Source: Cercis canadensis
Taxonomy: Eukaryota > Streptophyta > Magnoliopsida > Fabales > Fabaceae
Length of the DNA stretch: 64,000 nucleotides
Assembly (NCBI GenBank): GCA_003255065.1
Contig: QAOA01006992.1
Span: 89,015 to 153,014, forward strand
Direction of reading: 5' to 3'
Of the stretch, positions 33,901 to 47,437 are shown one piece after another (within the stretch, counting starts at the first letter, position 1; each line of letters starts with the position of its first letter). The notes below the pieces were generated by a model that worked only from the letters and a program-made list of their open reading frames with translations, did no database searches and had not been told where the DNA came from. A program made the position numbers and the translations under genes.

Positions 33901-36678
33901 TCCGTAGGTGTTGGGTCAATCTCCCCTAGAGCAGCTGTAGAAACAGATACATCATTGACACCATCATGATGGTCTTTAGCACCACTTTTATGAGATGAAA
34001 ACAACCTAGACAATGTCCTAAATGCTTCTGATGGAGAAAGAAGAAGATGTGCTCCCTTGTGAAATACATCAAATACAGCTTCTATACAAATCTCTATGGC
34101 TAGATGAAGATCCTGGTTGACAAAAGAATTCAATTAGCAACCAAAAAAAATTTACATGCAAATAAACTATATAAAAAATTGTAAAGAAATTATTGGAAAA
34201 AACACAATTCAAACTGACAGGATAGCAATTGTTGCACAACCTCTACAACTCCACGTCTTCGATCAGTAGTACGGTGGATAATGTGGTCCTTGAGGCTTTG
34301 CACCCTCTTTTGTGAATGCAAACGTGAAGAACGCTGGTCTCCAGATATAGAAGGGGCTGTTGACTGCCTAGAATAAGCTAATCGGAAAACACAAAGTGGT
34401 ATCCCAAGCAAAAACTTAACAGGAAACAAAATCCAAAGTAAAATATAGTGGATCCAACCCATCCAATGTCTATCATGCTTGGTAAAACTAGCTCCAGAGG
34501 CTCTAGAACTTTGAGATGAGGGAGACGCAGGATATTCATATCCATCACTATCTTCTCCAGATGAGTATTCCAAGCTTGATGTATCAGAATCCACAGAAAG
34601 TTCATGAATAAACTGATTGAAAGAGGAGACTCCACTACAAAAGCAAGAAACCAAGGAAAGTAAACTATGTCAAGAGCAGCATCCAAGATCAAAGGTGTCA
34701 CATCATTAAGATGTAATGATAGGCATCCATCCAAAAATGAGATAAAATGCATAGTATAAACTGTAAGCTTGAAAAGAAGGATTAGAGCAGAAGCATAAAA
34801 TTTAAAAAAATGAAAATGTACCCACATCATTAAAGATAGAAGAAGATTATTACCAAACTTCTGATTAGAGCAAGCAATCATAAGTGTGTGATACAATGCC
34901 AATTTCTTTGTCATTCAGCATCTCAAGAAAGCAAGAAAAGTATGCAGGTTTGAGTTAAAACTTCCATATCAACTGACAAACTTAACTTCAAATTCCAGAA
35001 AGGGACTTTAATCCTAGAAATTTCTTGAATTAGAGATAGGAACTGCTGGGTAACATTCCATACTGAAAGGGAAATGATAAGAATGCACCTGGTAATCCCA
35101 AAAGTTTAAGTTGATAAACAGGCCCGACTATGACATGTGAAGCCTAACAAATTAACAATTCCCACAGTGTGCAACTGTAGTTATTTTAGGCACAAGATGC
35201 ATTAGGGTAATGTAGCCTAAGCTCTGTGCACAAATATGAAGTAAGGACAAAATTGTGTATGTTTTACAACCATGCATCAAGCTTAGCATGATAACACCAT
35301 GCAAGTTTTTATATAAAGAAATTTCACAATGAAATTATCAAAGCCATGATGAAAAACTTACTTTTCCATCCACCGTGGAAATCGAGGTCCACGGAAAGTT
35401 GGCCTGAGCTCCCAACCATGAATACCTTCAAGAATACTAGCTTTTCCAGGTAGTAATGTCAACAAAAGTGCTGATACTCCGTTAATCAGCCTCACAATAT
35501 TGTTCAAGGACTCATAAGTAAATGTCTTCACTGACCTGTACTAAAAACCAAAAAAAATGCAAATGCTCATCCTCTGGCCACAATATAGACAATTTTTGCG
35601 ATATTGAAATATGTTGTTCTATCCATGGTTTTAATACAGTAATGTGACGTATGCAGCTTCCAACAAATTCAAAGTACAAATTCCAAAATTCTTTGAGACT
35701 AACAACTTTTTTTTAACTGATTGGAACCTCAAAGCTATAAAATTAACATTTCCCACAAAATTCACAAACTGAAACAGAATGTGTTTTTGCAATCTTCCAA
35801 ATCAGTTACAAAGTATAGCTGAACACTACTATTAAAGCAAATAAACCACACAACAGTCCATAAGAGATGACTCAATCAAAACACTTATCTCTACATTCAC
35901 CTAACACAGGATACAATTGGCAATCATCAAAGTTCATCGCTATTTTATTGGTCACTCTGTGGCCAGAGGTACGTATGTGCTTTTGCCATCCCACCATCAG
36001 AATTATCCTTCCCAGGGATGCGTGATTCTAGCACAATTAATAATTCAGAATTCTTTTCTTCAAATGGAACTCCATGATGCAAACTACTATAGCTGAAAAA
36101 CCAACATAACTCTTAAAAGCAACAAAGAAAACTTCAGCCACATGATATCTCCACTGCAGCAAGTCAACATAGTTCTGGAACAAGAAATAATATGCTAACT
36201 TATACCCAGATGGCTAATTTTAACACTTCAAGTTTTCAATATCGCAGTGATACCATTATATCATCCAGAAAATCAACAGAACCACATTGATCGGTCGGAA
36301 GAATACTAAATGACCCATTGCCATAATGCATAAAATTACAATAATTCAAACTCAAAAAGCGAATTACAGCCATGTGCTGATCAAGTGCAGTCCTAGACAC
36401 AATAAAATAAAAAATAGGCAGTAAGAAATCCTAAATACCGAATGATCAATATATTATAATCATACAAAATGTCAAATGTAACACAAATAACAACCAACCA
36501 AAATCATTTCCCCAACAACTCTCACAACCTAACTACATAGGATACAGAAAACAAACATCTACGGACACCCATTTCTTTAAAATTCAACTACCATGATTAT
36601 GATTCGCAACTACATAGATAATAACATGGCTTACTCTTTAGTGACAGCGAGGATGTTGTCAACGAATCGTTGCATCAT
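30957..36678 (-). CDS. alpha/beta-hydrolase lipase (AB-hydrolase-associated lipase family), 694 residues
   Basis: Nine minus-strand exons: 36635-36678, 35362-35535, 34241-34634, 33832-34112, 33669-33737, 33015-33071, 32179-32231, 32015-32090 and 30957-31893. Phases agree throughout. The protein starts MMQRFVDNILAVTKE. Near residue 150 it has a Ser-rich acidic stretch followed by a membrane-like segment (WIHYILLWILFPVKFLLGIP). Residues 300-330 hold the lipase-family lead-in GYPYEAIHVITADGYVLLL and a YLQHGILDSS motif. Catalytic residues are Ser437 in AISHSLGG, Asp618 in GHKDKV and His649 in YAHLDF. The first glycine of the usual GxSxG is Ser here. From memory the Arabidopsis relatives are At1g73920 and At1g18460. 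Likely an acylglycerol or steryl-ester lipase; the substrate is not predicted. The intron near 33.2 kb contains an N (33199). Confidence 0.87.
32833..32957. mobile_element. short inverted-repeat (MITE-like) insert in a lipase intron
   Basis: GCTTGTTTGGTTCAGCAGTA at the left is mirrored by the reverse complement of TCATCGCCAAACCAAACAAA at the right, and AGATTCTACC pairs with GGGCAGAATTC. About 125 bases; no target duplication confirmed. Confidence 0.45.
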
Positions 36679-39261
36679 ATATGCTTCTAAATTTCAGCTA
36701 TTTAAACCTCTGCGCACTCAGGAAAGGAAACAAAAAGCGATTGGATTGTGAAATCAAGAAATGGAAACCGAAACTCGAATCGAACAAGAAATTTAAATCC
36801 GCGAGAGAAAATGGAGGGTAGATTTTGAAATCAATCGGGGTCCTATATCTGAGGAGGGAAGCGACGATTCTTGCCTTACAAATGGAGGAAGTCGGTTAAT
36901 ATCTGGAAATCCACGTGGAAGATCCTGAGTGGGCAAATGCTATATGTCGCTTTCTAGATATATTGTTGTGGATTGGGGTTACACGTAACGTAAGGGACCA
37001 GGGATTTATGTAAGTAATACTATGTTCACCATACAACTTTAGAAGCAACTGGACCGAAGGGAGGGACATCTGGGATGATGGACGGTCTAGATTGGATGTT
37101 AGATTACAGATGAGGGAGACAATATCGCTGGGAGAATTTAGCTGTCGTCCACGTAACTTAGACGTGGATATGCCTAGACCCCTCGCTTAAAGCAAGGTTT
37201 AAATACAGTTTTAGTTTCTTATTTTAGTTATATAAATATATATTTTTTTAATTTTATCACATTACTGCCATGTGAATGTCACGTCAACAACATTGTTAAT
37301 TTTTAGATAATATTAATGGTGTAAAATAAATTATTCATTTTATAAAAATTAAGAGATTAAAAATTTTCATTTAAAAATAAGAAATCAAAATATTGATATG
37401 ACTAAGAGACCAAAAGTGTAATACTTTCTTGAGCACGGAATTGAGAATCTACCCATTTGACTATGAAGGTTATCCAACAAAACTAAAGTGGAAAAAAATA
37501 TAGGGACGGTGGTTGGACGGAATCAAATTCAACGAATGCAGTCAACTTCATTAGTGACGTTTGGTAATGTAATGGGTTTCGTTTACTTCATGGAACATAT
37601 GCTTTCAAAAGAAAATTGAATGTCATATAAATTTTTTTTTGAATAAAGTAACGTTTTCATTGTGCTTGTGCGTGAGAATATCGTTTTTCATATTTTAAAG
37701 TGAGGAGTATATTTTAGAAAATAAAATAAGGAGAATAATTGTTGATAAAAAAAAGTAATAGTTAAGATTGTAATAAAATGTATACACTTAGATGATGATC
37801 TATACATTTTTTAAAATTTACTCTATTAATTATCTCATCAATAGCTATAAAAATATATTTTACTCTTTAAAATGTACTCATCATTTTAGAGTATCTAACT
37901 CTAAATAGAACATATGATATTTGATCAAATTTCTAAAAAAATACCCATCGAGATGACAAAAATTATTATATATTTTAGCAATTTTTAATTTAATTTGTCT
38001 CCTACAAACTATTCTCAATACTATATTATATTTAATAACTTTTTAATTTGTAATATATCAACTTTATAATGAGTACTTAAATTTTAATTGGCTTAATTGT
38101 ATTTTTTGTCTTCTTATTTTAATAACTTATACTGAAATTTACCGTTAAATCAAACTGAAATTTTATGAGGAGGTTCACAAGACGTGACTCTTCAATCTGA
38201 ACAATGAGATTATGAATTAAAGAACTTTACACCTTAAAATAAACTTAAAAAAATTTAACTTAAAAACAAAAAAAAATCAAAATTGTATATTTTATGATTA
38301 TTGAAAGATTAAATTGTTCATAAAAAAGACAAAAAAATTTAAATAATATTTTATAAATATAGAAAGACTAAATTATTCATAAAAAAACAAAAAAAAAATT
38401 GTTAAAATAAAAAAACTAAAATTATAATTAAGTCATTTTAATTTCATTCTTATCAATACACACTTCGTCAAATTTCTCTCATTAGTGGGTTTGCCGACAC
38501 ATCGTTTTTGTTAATTTCTCCGTTTTTATTTTGGTAAGGTGAGTCACCATCAAATGCTTATAGAAAGTCTTCAGTTTTAATTGCAGTATGATATTCTATT
38601 GCAAATATATAGACTTCAACAGTCAGCGGTCAATAAATGGCCTCTCCTGTTGACAGCTGTGCGTAGCTCGGGCAAAAGGCTATCTCCCTATTATTGATGG
38701 TGAGGATTGTCTACAAATCTCCTTATATAAGAATTTCAAGTGAGTTTAAGAAATATAGCAAAAAAAAAGTGAATTTAAGAACTGTCCACCAACTAGTGAA
38801 GTTCATATCCAAAATAGAATAGGCATATTGTAAAAAATTTAGCCACTCATGTTATGTTTGTCTAATAAATAAAGTAATTATTTATACACATGATGCTACA
38901 AAAATTTGAACCTTTTTTTCTTTTTTTTCATAACAGAATTTTGAGAATTAGGTCCCTTCAATGGATACAGTTTCCTATTGGTTCAACAGCAGTTAAATCA
39001 TTGAACCGTGAACTAATCTCTACCGATTCAATTACCAGTCCAATTTTTAGACCACTGCAGAATTCTATGAACCAACTACCACATTTTGGTAAGATTGCAC
39101 TTGCCGACATAAAGTTTGAGAAATACATATACTAGTATACTACCCCATAGGCTTTTACTCCATAGTGGTGTAGTTTTTTCTTAACGGAAGTGTTAACTCG
39201 AGCCCAAAACCAAAGAAGAATTATCATAGATGAGTAAAAAAAGAATACAAAGAGAAACGTG
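36679..39261. other. divergent intergenic region (lipase and F-box promoters)
   Basis: 36679-36960 is less AT-rich and presumably holds the 5' UTR and promoter of the lipase. The remainder is AT-rich with no gene. A frame at 38890-39135 is open but looks random. Confidence 0.5.
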
Positions 39262-40380
39262 ATGATGGGCAATTATCATAATCTGCCCAAAGAATTGCTG
39301 GAGGATATCCTGTCAAGATTGCCATATAAATCATTGGTGCGATTCAAGTGTGTCTGCAAGTCCTGGTATGCTCTCTTTAATCACCCAATTTTCTTATCCC
39401 GTCACCTCTCAAATTTCATAATAGATCACAACTCTTGCGATAGTGTACTTCTCAGGCTTTCTTTCCCCACCATCTTCGGTTGTGGCATGGAAAACTACAA
39501 ACTTTTTTTGCTCTCTAGCGGGGATGCTGACTATTCAGCTGTGGAAATGCCTAAACCAAAAATCAATATGCTTTCAACCGAGTTCCAAATTTCAGGTCAC
39601 TGTAATGGTATATTGTGCTTGTCTATTGACTATTGGCCTCGCAGTAAAGAGGTTCTTCTATACAACCCAGCAACCAGGGCATGTAGAATTCTTCCTAACT
39701 CTGATTTAAGATTGAAATCTTCATTAGCTTTAGCTGTTGGATTGGGATATGATCCCCAAACTGATGATTATAAGGTTATAAGGATTTGGAGAAAAGAGGG
39801 TATTCTTGGTGTGTTAAGGACTAATTATGTTGAGGAATATGCTTTAAGTGATGCTTCATGGGTAGAACTGGAGAATACCAATGCTGGGGATTTTATTTTT
39901 GATGCTGATTGTTTTGCGATTTACTTTAAAGGAACTTATTATTGGTGGGCATCCGAAACCAGAGATAAGTCCTCAATAATCCTTGCATTGGATATGGGTG
40001 ATGAGACTTTCCACAAGGTACCAGTGCCAGATGATGTTAACATTAGTAATCCTCATGGTAGATCTCTAGCTGTTTGGAATGAATCTGTCTCATTAATTTT
40101 CTGTAATCATTATGATTTTCTGAACACGTCCATTGACATTTGGGTAATGGATGGATTTGGTGCTGAGGGTTCTTGGACCAAAACTCGGAGTATCACGCAT
40201 CTTCCTCAATTGCCAAAACCATTAGTTTTCTGGAAGGGTAATGAGCTTCTACTGCAAATGTTCAGTGAAAAGATCTTCTCCTACAATGTTGATACTCAAG
40301 AGATTAAGAAAGTTTATATTAAGGGGCATCCAGTTCGATACTTATCTCAAGCAGTAAATTATGGGGCGAGTTTAGTGTGA
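39262..40380 (+). CDS. F-box protein with F-box-associated (FBA) domain
   Basis: A single exon of 372 residues, typical for this large plant family. The F-box occupies about residues 5-50 (NLPKELLEDILSRLPYKSL, then RFKCVCKSW), the segment that binds SKP1 in an SCF ubiquitin ligase. The FBA region follows, with GHCNGILCL at 112-120, LYNPATRACRILP near 133-145 and GLGYDPQTDDYKVIRIW near 160-176. Later come the YWWA and ILALDMGDETFHKVPVP blades of a beta-propeller-like domain. The start is the first of two adjacent ATG codons; the in-frame codon before it is GTG. Substrate unknown. F-box genes of this type turn over quickly, and this one sits inside a block of conserved housekeeping genes. Confidence 0.92.
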   Translation: MMGNYHNLPKELLEDILSRLPYKSLVRFKCVCKSWYALFNHPIFLSRHLSNFIIDHNSCDSVLLRLSFPTIFGCGMENYKLFLLSSGDADYSAVEMPKPKINMLSTEFQISGHCNGILCLSIDYWPRSKEVLLYNPATRACRILPNSDLRLKSSLALAVGLGYDPQTDDYKVIRIWRKEGILGVLRTNYVEEYALSDASWVELENTNAGDFIFDADCFAIYFKGTYYWWASETRDKSSIILALDMGDETFHKVPVPDDVNISNPHGRSLAVWNESVSLIFCNHYDFLNTSIDIWVMDGFGAEGSWTKTRSITHLPQLPKPLVFWKGNELLLQMFSEKIFSYNVDTQEIKKVYIKGHPVRYLSQAVNYGASLV

Positions 40381-42008
40381 ATTAAGGGAGGAAATTAGCA
40401 GGTCATGACTAGGGGGCCTTAGATCTTGTGTATTGGTGGTGCAGAAGTTTATGGATGCCAATATTTCTTTGATAACCCCAGATTCTTATGGTTGAGTTTA
40501 TTTATGGCCAACAAATATGTGAATTTTGGGCATCTTCACTTGCCTTAAGCATGTGAGATGATCCAAAACCACTTTACTGTCGTTGTGGGGAATAGATTAG
40601 ATGATTCTGCCTCTATAGCTCTAATCATCAAACTTAGCTAGAACAGGTCTATGCAGCATCAGAGACGTAGAGGTGTTTTTTTTTTTTTTTTTTCAAGCTG
40701 ATTGACCACAGGTTCTAGCTGGAGAAGACAATGAAAATTCTTCCTAATGCAGCCAAAGATAATAGCTTTCAACGAACTGCCATGGAGGAAACAAGATCCA
40801 GAGGTGGAGAGGGCCCTTCTCAAGCTATGTCATCAAAAGTCTCTAAACCTGGGAAAATTCTGGTGTATTTCGAAAGTAGTACTCTCATAGACATAAAAAT
40901 ATGCAGGACCTGCAAATTTTTGTGTCTATGAGAGTACTATTCTCTTAATACACAAGAATTTCTCACCTACTTAGCTTGGCGGTGGCATCAATCCCGGGGG
41001 ATTTAGTTATGGGATGAAGCCATGTCATGTTCAATGATGAACACTTCAGAGATGTGCAAACAATTATGTCAAACGAGGCTCTCAGCATCATTGAAGAGCA
41101 TACAGATCAATTGTTTGGAAGACCCGGAAGTGTTTTAAGGGCTCAGGATTCTTCAAAAGATGAACTCAGCACAGTTAGCTTTGGTTGTTTGAAGGGACAT
41201 GTGTTAGAGGCTGCGACTTTTGGTTCTTTCATCTGAGATGTTGATAGCTATGTGGACTCAAGGTACCATGTTGCCTCAAATTTGATTTCTGCTTGCTTTC
41301 ATCCTTCCCAAGGCAAAGTTGGTATGGGATTGGTACTGACCAATTTAATGGTATAATTATACTCTATGAATGAATGTAATTTTGGTGTTACGCGCCAATG
41401 TATTGTTCACTAATTGATCCGTATATCGTGATCGTGGTTCTGGTTTTCACTAATTAATGGAATGTTGTCTTCAAATGTGATATTTGCATTCTTATATAGA
41501 ACGTAGTATATGTTAATAAACCACCAAGTAACAACTAAAGCAGAAACAACCATGGACAATCTTGTGTCCTGTTTGCACCAAAGCACAGTACTGATATTAT
41601 TTTTGTTCTACTTACTATATCACTCTGTTAAAAAGAATAAAAAGAATGAAATCCCTACAAGGAAAATTGATCGTCTCCCACTACAGTACTCAGTTGGTCT
41701 TAACCATTTTTCTTATCTATCATATGTGGAAGCCAGTCATAGGCCATTGGCGATTGAAATTCAATCACAGGGATTACATGGGGATTAAACTAGAAAATGA
41801 AAAATACAAAAAACTAGAGAGAAAAATTCTGGAAAAGGCAGATTGATTATTACAGAGACCAAAAGCATACATCGTGATCAATAATTTAGTTACTATTTTC
41901 CCTTGTACCGCTAATCTATATCTGCTGTAATTAAATAATCAAAACCAGAATATGTAACCATGAAAAATGAAATTTAATTCCAACCGCCACCCGAGTTGTT
42001 TTCTTATA
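40381..42008. other. 3' flank of the F-box gene and intergenic DNA
   Basis: Contains a compact hairpin element at 40853-40963. Open frames at 40731-40931, 41027-41236 and 41510-41788 have some protein-like character but no recognisable domain, and no splice partners were found. They could be decayed gene pieces. Confidence 0.4.
40853..40963. mobile_element. near-loopless hairpin, 111 bp (compact MITE or small-RNA source)
   Basis: The arms of about 55 bases pair with only a handful of mismatches around a single-base centre: GCAGG, A, CCTGC. Long uninterrupted pairing includes AGTACTCTCATAGAC against GTCTATGAGAGTACT. With essentially no loop it is unlike a normal microRNA precursor and more like a minimal foldback MITE, though transcription would produce a strong dicer substrate. 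It lies about 470 bases beyond the F-box stop codon and may be in that gene's 3' transcript. Confidence 0.75.
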
Positions 42009-45000
42009 TTATAGCAGCAGATTTTCTTGTTCTCTAATCTCTAGTCCGGGCGATGCTGCTGCTGCAACTATTTCCGTTGTTATATTGTTGGTAATTGAGA
42101 AGCAAAATTCAGAAACCAACGCCAAGTGATCACTTCCCACTCTCTATGGGTTTAGGAAAAATAATGGTTAGATTGGAATTATAACATTTAAACATTTTTA
42201 TTCATGGTCAAAGTGATGCATACATTTTGCAACCCAACACAGGCACCTTATGTGTACTGTAAATAACGTAGATGGATAAGATGAGGATTGAAAGCATGTG
42301 ACCTCTAATTCTAGCAAACTGCTAATTACTATATTAACCATCGCCACTCAAAAGCAGCTCTAAGAAGCCAACGTTGTTATGGTCATAATTGAAACAATTA
42401 ATCAGAAAAATGATAACACAATTCCAATGCTTCAGAATTGTTAGCATGAGAGCACCCATAAAATATAGAAAAAGCTAAGCCTTAGCACACCCTAAAAGGC
42501 GAAGTATGCTCAGTCTATTCGCCCAAAGCCCACAAGCAACTCTGAAGCAAAACACACAGAGAGAAGAAAGAAATTCCATAGAGAGAAATTTCTCTGAGCA
42601 ATTGAAATCTGAATTTAGGTCAATATCCAGGCTCTCCAAAAATGTGAAACCTCAAGTTTCTAAGCAATTTTGTTGATTTTCCATTATAATACAAAAACCT
42701 CCCTAATCCCCTCATAACGCATGCTTAATCAATCAGCCAGTTTAACTTAAAATGTGATTGAGTAGCAAAAGCAATAGCTATACCTTGCATGGAAGACCAC
42801 CTGTACTCTGGAGAACATCAATTGGAATGGTATCCAGAACTCTTGTAGGTACAATACCGTCTGAGTACCTGCATCAAGTGCAAGCAATCCGACTTTTTGG
42901 TCATCACAGTCATGATGGCCATAACCACTAATATTTCTACATCCAAAATCATTGGCAGAGCTTATGGAAGATGCTGATTACCATAAGTAATCTACAGTAC
43001 CAAGAAACTTGGAGTGATATGAAGTTGCCAAGGGTTCACCATTGCATCCCCTCGTACTTGTTGAACCCTGAAACAGATGAGCATTTCACTTGAAAAAGGA
43101 AAAGAGCCAAAATCCAATTTATGCAGAACATAACAATATTGTTCCATTGACATGGCAGGGGAGAAGGATTGAGCAAAATTCATAAATAATAATTACAGGT
43201 TGCAAAGAATAACTAGATACCTTAACTGTGGCATAAGAACTGCTAAGTTTCCATGGATGCACAACCAAATGACACTCAGAATTTCCAGTTGCAACTTTTA
43301 CTTCTTCATTTGTCCAGCAATTTAACAATCTGAAAAGAATAACTGGTGAGCATGTACTGTTTAACATTACTGTCACCTGAAATGACGTATCTACATACTG
43401 AGATCACTGAGTAGCACAATCACCTTCAAAAAATATGCCTTTTTTCAATCAATAAACATGAAAATGGCCAAATAAAAATCAATAAACATGAGTAGATTCA
43501 ATCATCAGAACAATAGAAAGCAATAGCCATCATTAAAGATCACAAAATGTGATAAAGGAATACAACAGTAATATTTCACTGAAATTCAGGTTCCATACAA
43601 GGTTCGAATATAAAAGAACAGTTATAGCCTTATAGCGAGTTTCTATTTTAGAAAAACAACTAGTAAGATAAAATATTCTTAAAGGATTACCGATAATGAA
43701 AAGAAATGGGAAAAGATAAAATATACTTTTATTACACTAAAGTGGGAATATGAAAATAAAGCCGGAGAAAATTGTAACGGTGGTTCTTGTAGTTATAAAT
43801 GGTGAAAATGCAAAACTACTTCATCCCATAGAAAGTAATCAGACCAAAGTCAATCAAACATACACAGCTTTAGCTCAAGTGTTTGCAATTAAACCAGGCA
43901 GTATTCTCTACTATAAATTACACATATACACCAACACAGAAGCTTATAAAGTACAATTAATCACCAAAAAAACAAAAATACCTGTCCATTAAAATAAATG
44001 GACTGACTGTCTCTTTTTCATTGCCCAAGACTTGCGCAGGATGACAGCTTTTCTGTCCAGATAACTCCCTTCTGTCATATAACATGATATTCAGCTGCAA
44101 TGGTAAACCACATCCAATAAACTACTTGCTCAGATTCATAAGGAGGTTAATCTTAGTATCATTACAACAAAATGAACTTCCAAACCAACAAAATGCAAAT
44201 GCAATTAACAACTTCAAAGTTCTTCACCTCAGATGATGACAAGAACTTGTATATTCCACTCTGTTGATGAGCAATTTAGTATAAAAAAAAAAAGTCAATA
44301 TGTTGACAAAAGTAAGCACACATCGTAATGACAGAAACGATGCATGTCCTGAAAAATGGCACCTGAGGAGTACTGTTAAAATCACCAGCAAGCACAACAG
44401 GGGCATCACCCCATTTCTCTGAGAGCATACGTGCTTTTGACAAGAGAAAACGAATCTGAAATATAATTTCAATTTTAGAGAGTATGGCAGGTTTTGGAGA
44501 GCAATAGAGAAATCAGTACCGAATCTTGAAATTTTAAGTGAAGTACATTCTGCAGTTGTCTTTCCTAGAATAACATAAACTCTTTAAGAATCAAGCAATA
44601 ATATATATCCTAACTGATAGACTAGTAGTTTAGTAATTAGTACTAGATGAAAAAGCGATCAAATGTGACAAGAATTGGGTTGAATTCCATCCTTCAAAAA
44701 ACTAAACAGAAAAAGAGAAAAAGACCAAATGCAAATATCTTGTGAGCAGTTAATGTCCCACATAACATTTGATTTTACTTTCTCTCTTTTGTTTCCTGAT
44801 GCTTCTACTACTTTTACTGACACTACTTCTATTATTAACACATACTATTCAATAATTTTAGGACCCTTTTCTCATAATAAAAGCGACTTCCTGAATATTC
44901 TATAGAATTTAATAAAGAACCCTGCATGAATGTTGACTTCCAAAGATTTATATAAGAAAAGACCAACAATCCCTTCTTTGAGGTAGCTATTATAACATAA

Positions 45001-47437
45001 TGATGGCTTGACATAAAAATGGCAAAGCAACATAAGAAAACTTACTTGACCTAATTTAACTTCTCCTCTGCTTGGGTTATAAAGTACATGGATGTTACCA
45101 ACAATTAGTCTTCTTGAGTCAGATTCACAAGTCTGCCTGCACAAGATGAAGTTAGAGATGCAAATGAAGACTGAATCTGGACACAAATGATTCAGAATTT
45201 TAACAAAATAAGATACTACTTAAGGTCAAGGCAATCTAAGACATTGCATTATATAAAAGCAAGAGCTAGCCAAAGAATTAGTAATTGAGGCAGCATCCTA
45301 GTACCACATCACCCAATTCTATAAAGAGTTTCATGTCTAATAAGTTATCCACAGCATCTCTGATGACCACTTTCTCAACCATATTCCGATGCACTTGCAA
45401 TTTGACCTTTATTATTGCAATCTTGACCAGTCATTGGCCTCACAAGACCATGCATGACTATTACCTCAGGCAAGTGACTCGCTTAGTTTTTGCAAGGCAT
45501 GGAATCAACACTATGTCATGAAGATTCATAAGCATTCACCCACCAACGTGCACAACAATTGGGATGGAAGCGTTGTTTCACCACATGCCTTGGACTAGGG
45601 AGCTTGCTGTCACAGAGAGTATAAGCATCAAGCTATAAGTTTTGGCCCTCCAATACGGTGAAAATATGGGATTTAAAAGTTAAGAAAGTGCTTAAATTCG
45701 CTTTTTGTAGGGTTCTGTGCAACAAACAATCTCCAATTTTTGTTCCCAATTGTTTGGTTTGGGCAGAAGAATCTTCTTGTATTTTCGTTTTATTTGTTTC
45801 ATGTCTGAAGTGATTCTTGATGCAACTAAACGAGATAAGAAGCCCACATTTGAACAAAAAGAAATCAAGAACGTAAGCAATGGTTCAAAACCACACAAAA
45901 AGGACCAGTCATTGTCATACTACTAAAAGAAATTAGCCGATGCCGATGAATTTATACCTCAAAAACTAAAAGTTGAGCAACATTGTCACGAAGACCAAAG
46001 CCCTTAAATTCAATGCTCTCTCCATCTAATAACCGGAACCTGGCAGACAGATAGAACAATTCAGGTGAATTATTTGTATCTATTTGTTTTATCTAACAAG
46101 CAATACGAGCAAGTAATGAAATAAACACTATTTCCTTACTTATCAGCTTTCCAAAACATTGCACAGCCATCAACGGAGTCTCCGGTGCGTCTCTACAGCT
46201 CCATTTGCACAGGTCATTAGGTTCTCAATAGTACACACCTAGATACCGTGGTACATAGGCTAACGACTAATTATACAGTGATCAACCATAATTAAATTCA
46301 GCATATTTTGATGCAGTTGGCGCAAAAGTTTATTTTCTTGAAAGAACCAATCGTTTATCCAAAAGACATTGAGAAAGTTAATAGACCAATTAGTTAAACC
46401 CATAATACCAAGCTCAAGTTTTATATATTTGATACAATATCACTATAACAGGACTGACCAAGAAATAAATAGTGAACCATATGAACAAAAAAAGTCTCAA
46501 CTTGTGTCCCAAGTTTAGAAAATACTGCAATGAAATGAAAATATACCTTATAAGATCCTCTGTATCCTTCTTTTTCCAAAATGTTTAAGAGATCAAAATA
46601 TTTGTCCACCTCCTGACAAATTTAACCACCATAAGTTTTTATCTGACCTCCACGTTCAGTTGATCCTAAAATATTAAATCTACAGCAAAAAAAAAAAGTC
46701 CGAAATTTACCTGTAAACAGATTATATCTGGGTCCCATTCAAAGAGTTCTTTACAAATAACCCTCAATCGACGATCCCACTTCAGGTAATGAGATGGAAG
46801 ATTTGAGTATAAATCTCTGTGTTTAAAAGCATTTCTAACAGCCAATATGTTATATGACACCACAGTGAATCTTTCTGAAACACGTAAATTCCACAAAATA
46901 TATCAAAACCACACACACAATAAACAAATATAGAATACTACTTATTAAGTCTAACTAAACTCACAGCAATGACTAGGAAGGAGAAAAAGATAAACTTCAC
47001 CCTAGTTTAAACAAGCAATTCCAGTAGCGCAGAAAATGAATATCTTCTTACTTGGGAACCAAGAAAACACATTCCTTACTGTACCTAGTAGTTGAAAACT
47101 GAAATGAAGGGGAAGGGAAGAAAACACAACCTGGAGATGCGAGGGGTTGATCGGCTTCAACCCAATGGCGTTCAATTTCCGGAGCCCGATCAAATTTTCT
47201 TTGCCTCAGAGGATTGTACCACCTCCGGCTGAAAGAGCCTGTAGATACTGATGATGATGATGACGACGACGATGATGAAGAATCTGTTGGACCAATGGAG
47301 AAGCTTGGAGTAACGGTTGGCTTGCAGCAGATGAAGAAGAGGAAGGGATCGCGCTTGAGCGAGGCAGAGCTCGCGGTGGTGGTGGAGGCCATGGCCGAAC
47401 GAACACTGAGCCAAGAAGAGCAATTGTTGGAGGCCAT
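42009..47437 (-). CDS. CCR4-homolog exonuclease/deadenylase (endonuclease/exonuclease/phosphatase fold)
   Basis: Thirteen minus-strand exons: 47131-47437, 46711-46874, 46547-46612, 46140-46192, 45958-46039, 45046-45132, 44363-44455, 44229-44261, 43982-44094, 43221-43329, 42982-43067, 42784-42868 and 42009-42143. They give 470 residues in consistent phase. The first 100 residues are Ser-rich with a run of serines near 60-70. The catalytic domain shows RFTVVSYNIL (Asn111) and IICLQEVD (Glu158). It continues with RRTGDSVDGCAMFW, VGNIHVLYNPSRGE, LAGDFNSTPQ (Asp278, Asn280) and GSDHLALVSEF (Asp431, His432), the Mg2+-dependent nuclease set. There is no leucine-rich repeat, so it belongs to the plant CCR4 homolog 3-6 group (At1g73875-like), thought to act in mRNA deadenylation or decay. 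The first in-frame ATG is at 47437; the upstream extension begins only with GTG. Confidence 0.88.

Noticed and set aside
41027-41236. Possible 69-residue protein (FNDEHFRDVQTIMSNEAL...)
   Set aside because: Protein-like composition but no family, no splice partner and no promoter evidence; could be a decayed gene piece.
41510-41846. Possible cytochrome P450 N-terminus (hydrophobic stretch followed by basic residues)
   Set aside because: No proline-rich hinge or any downstream P450 motif, and two overlapping frames are equally open. Too weak to call.
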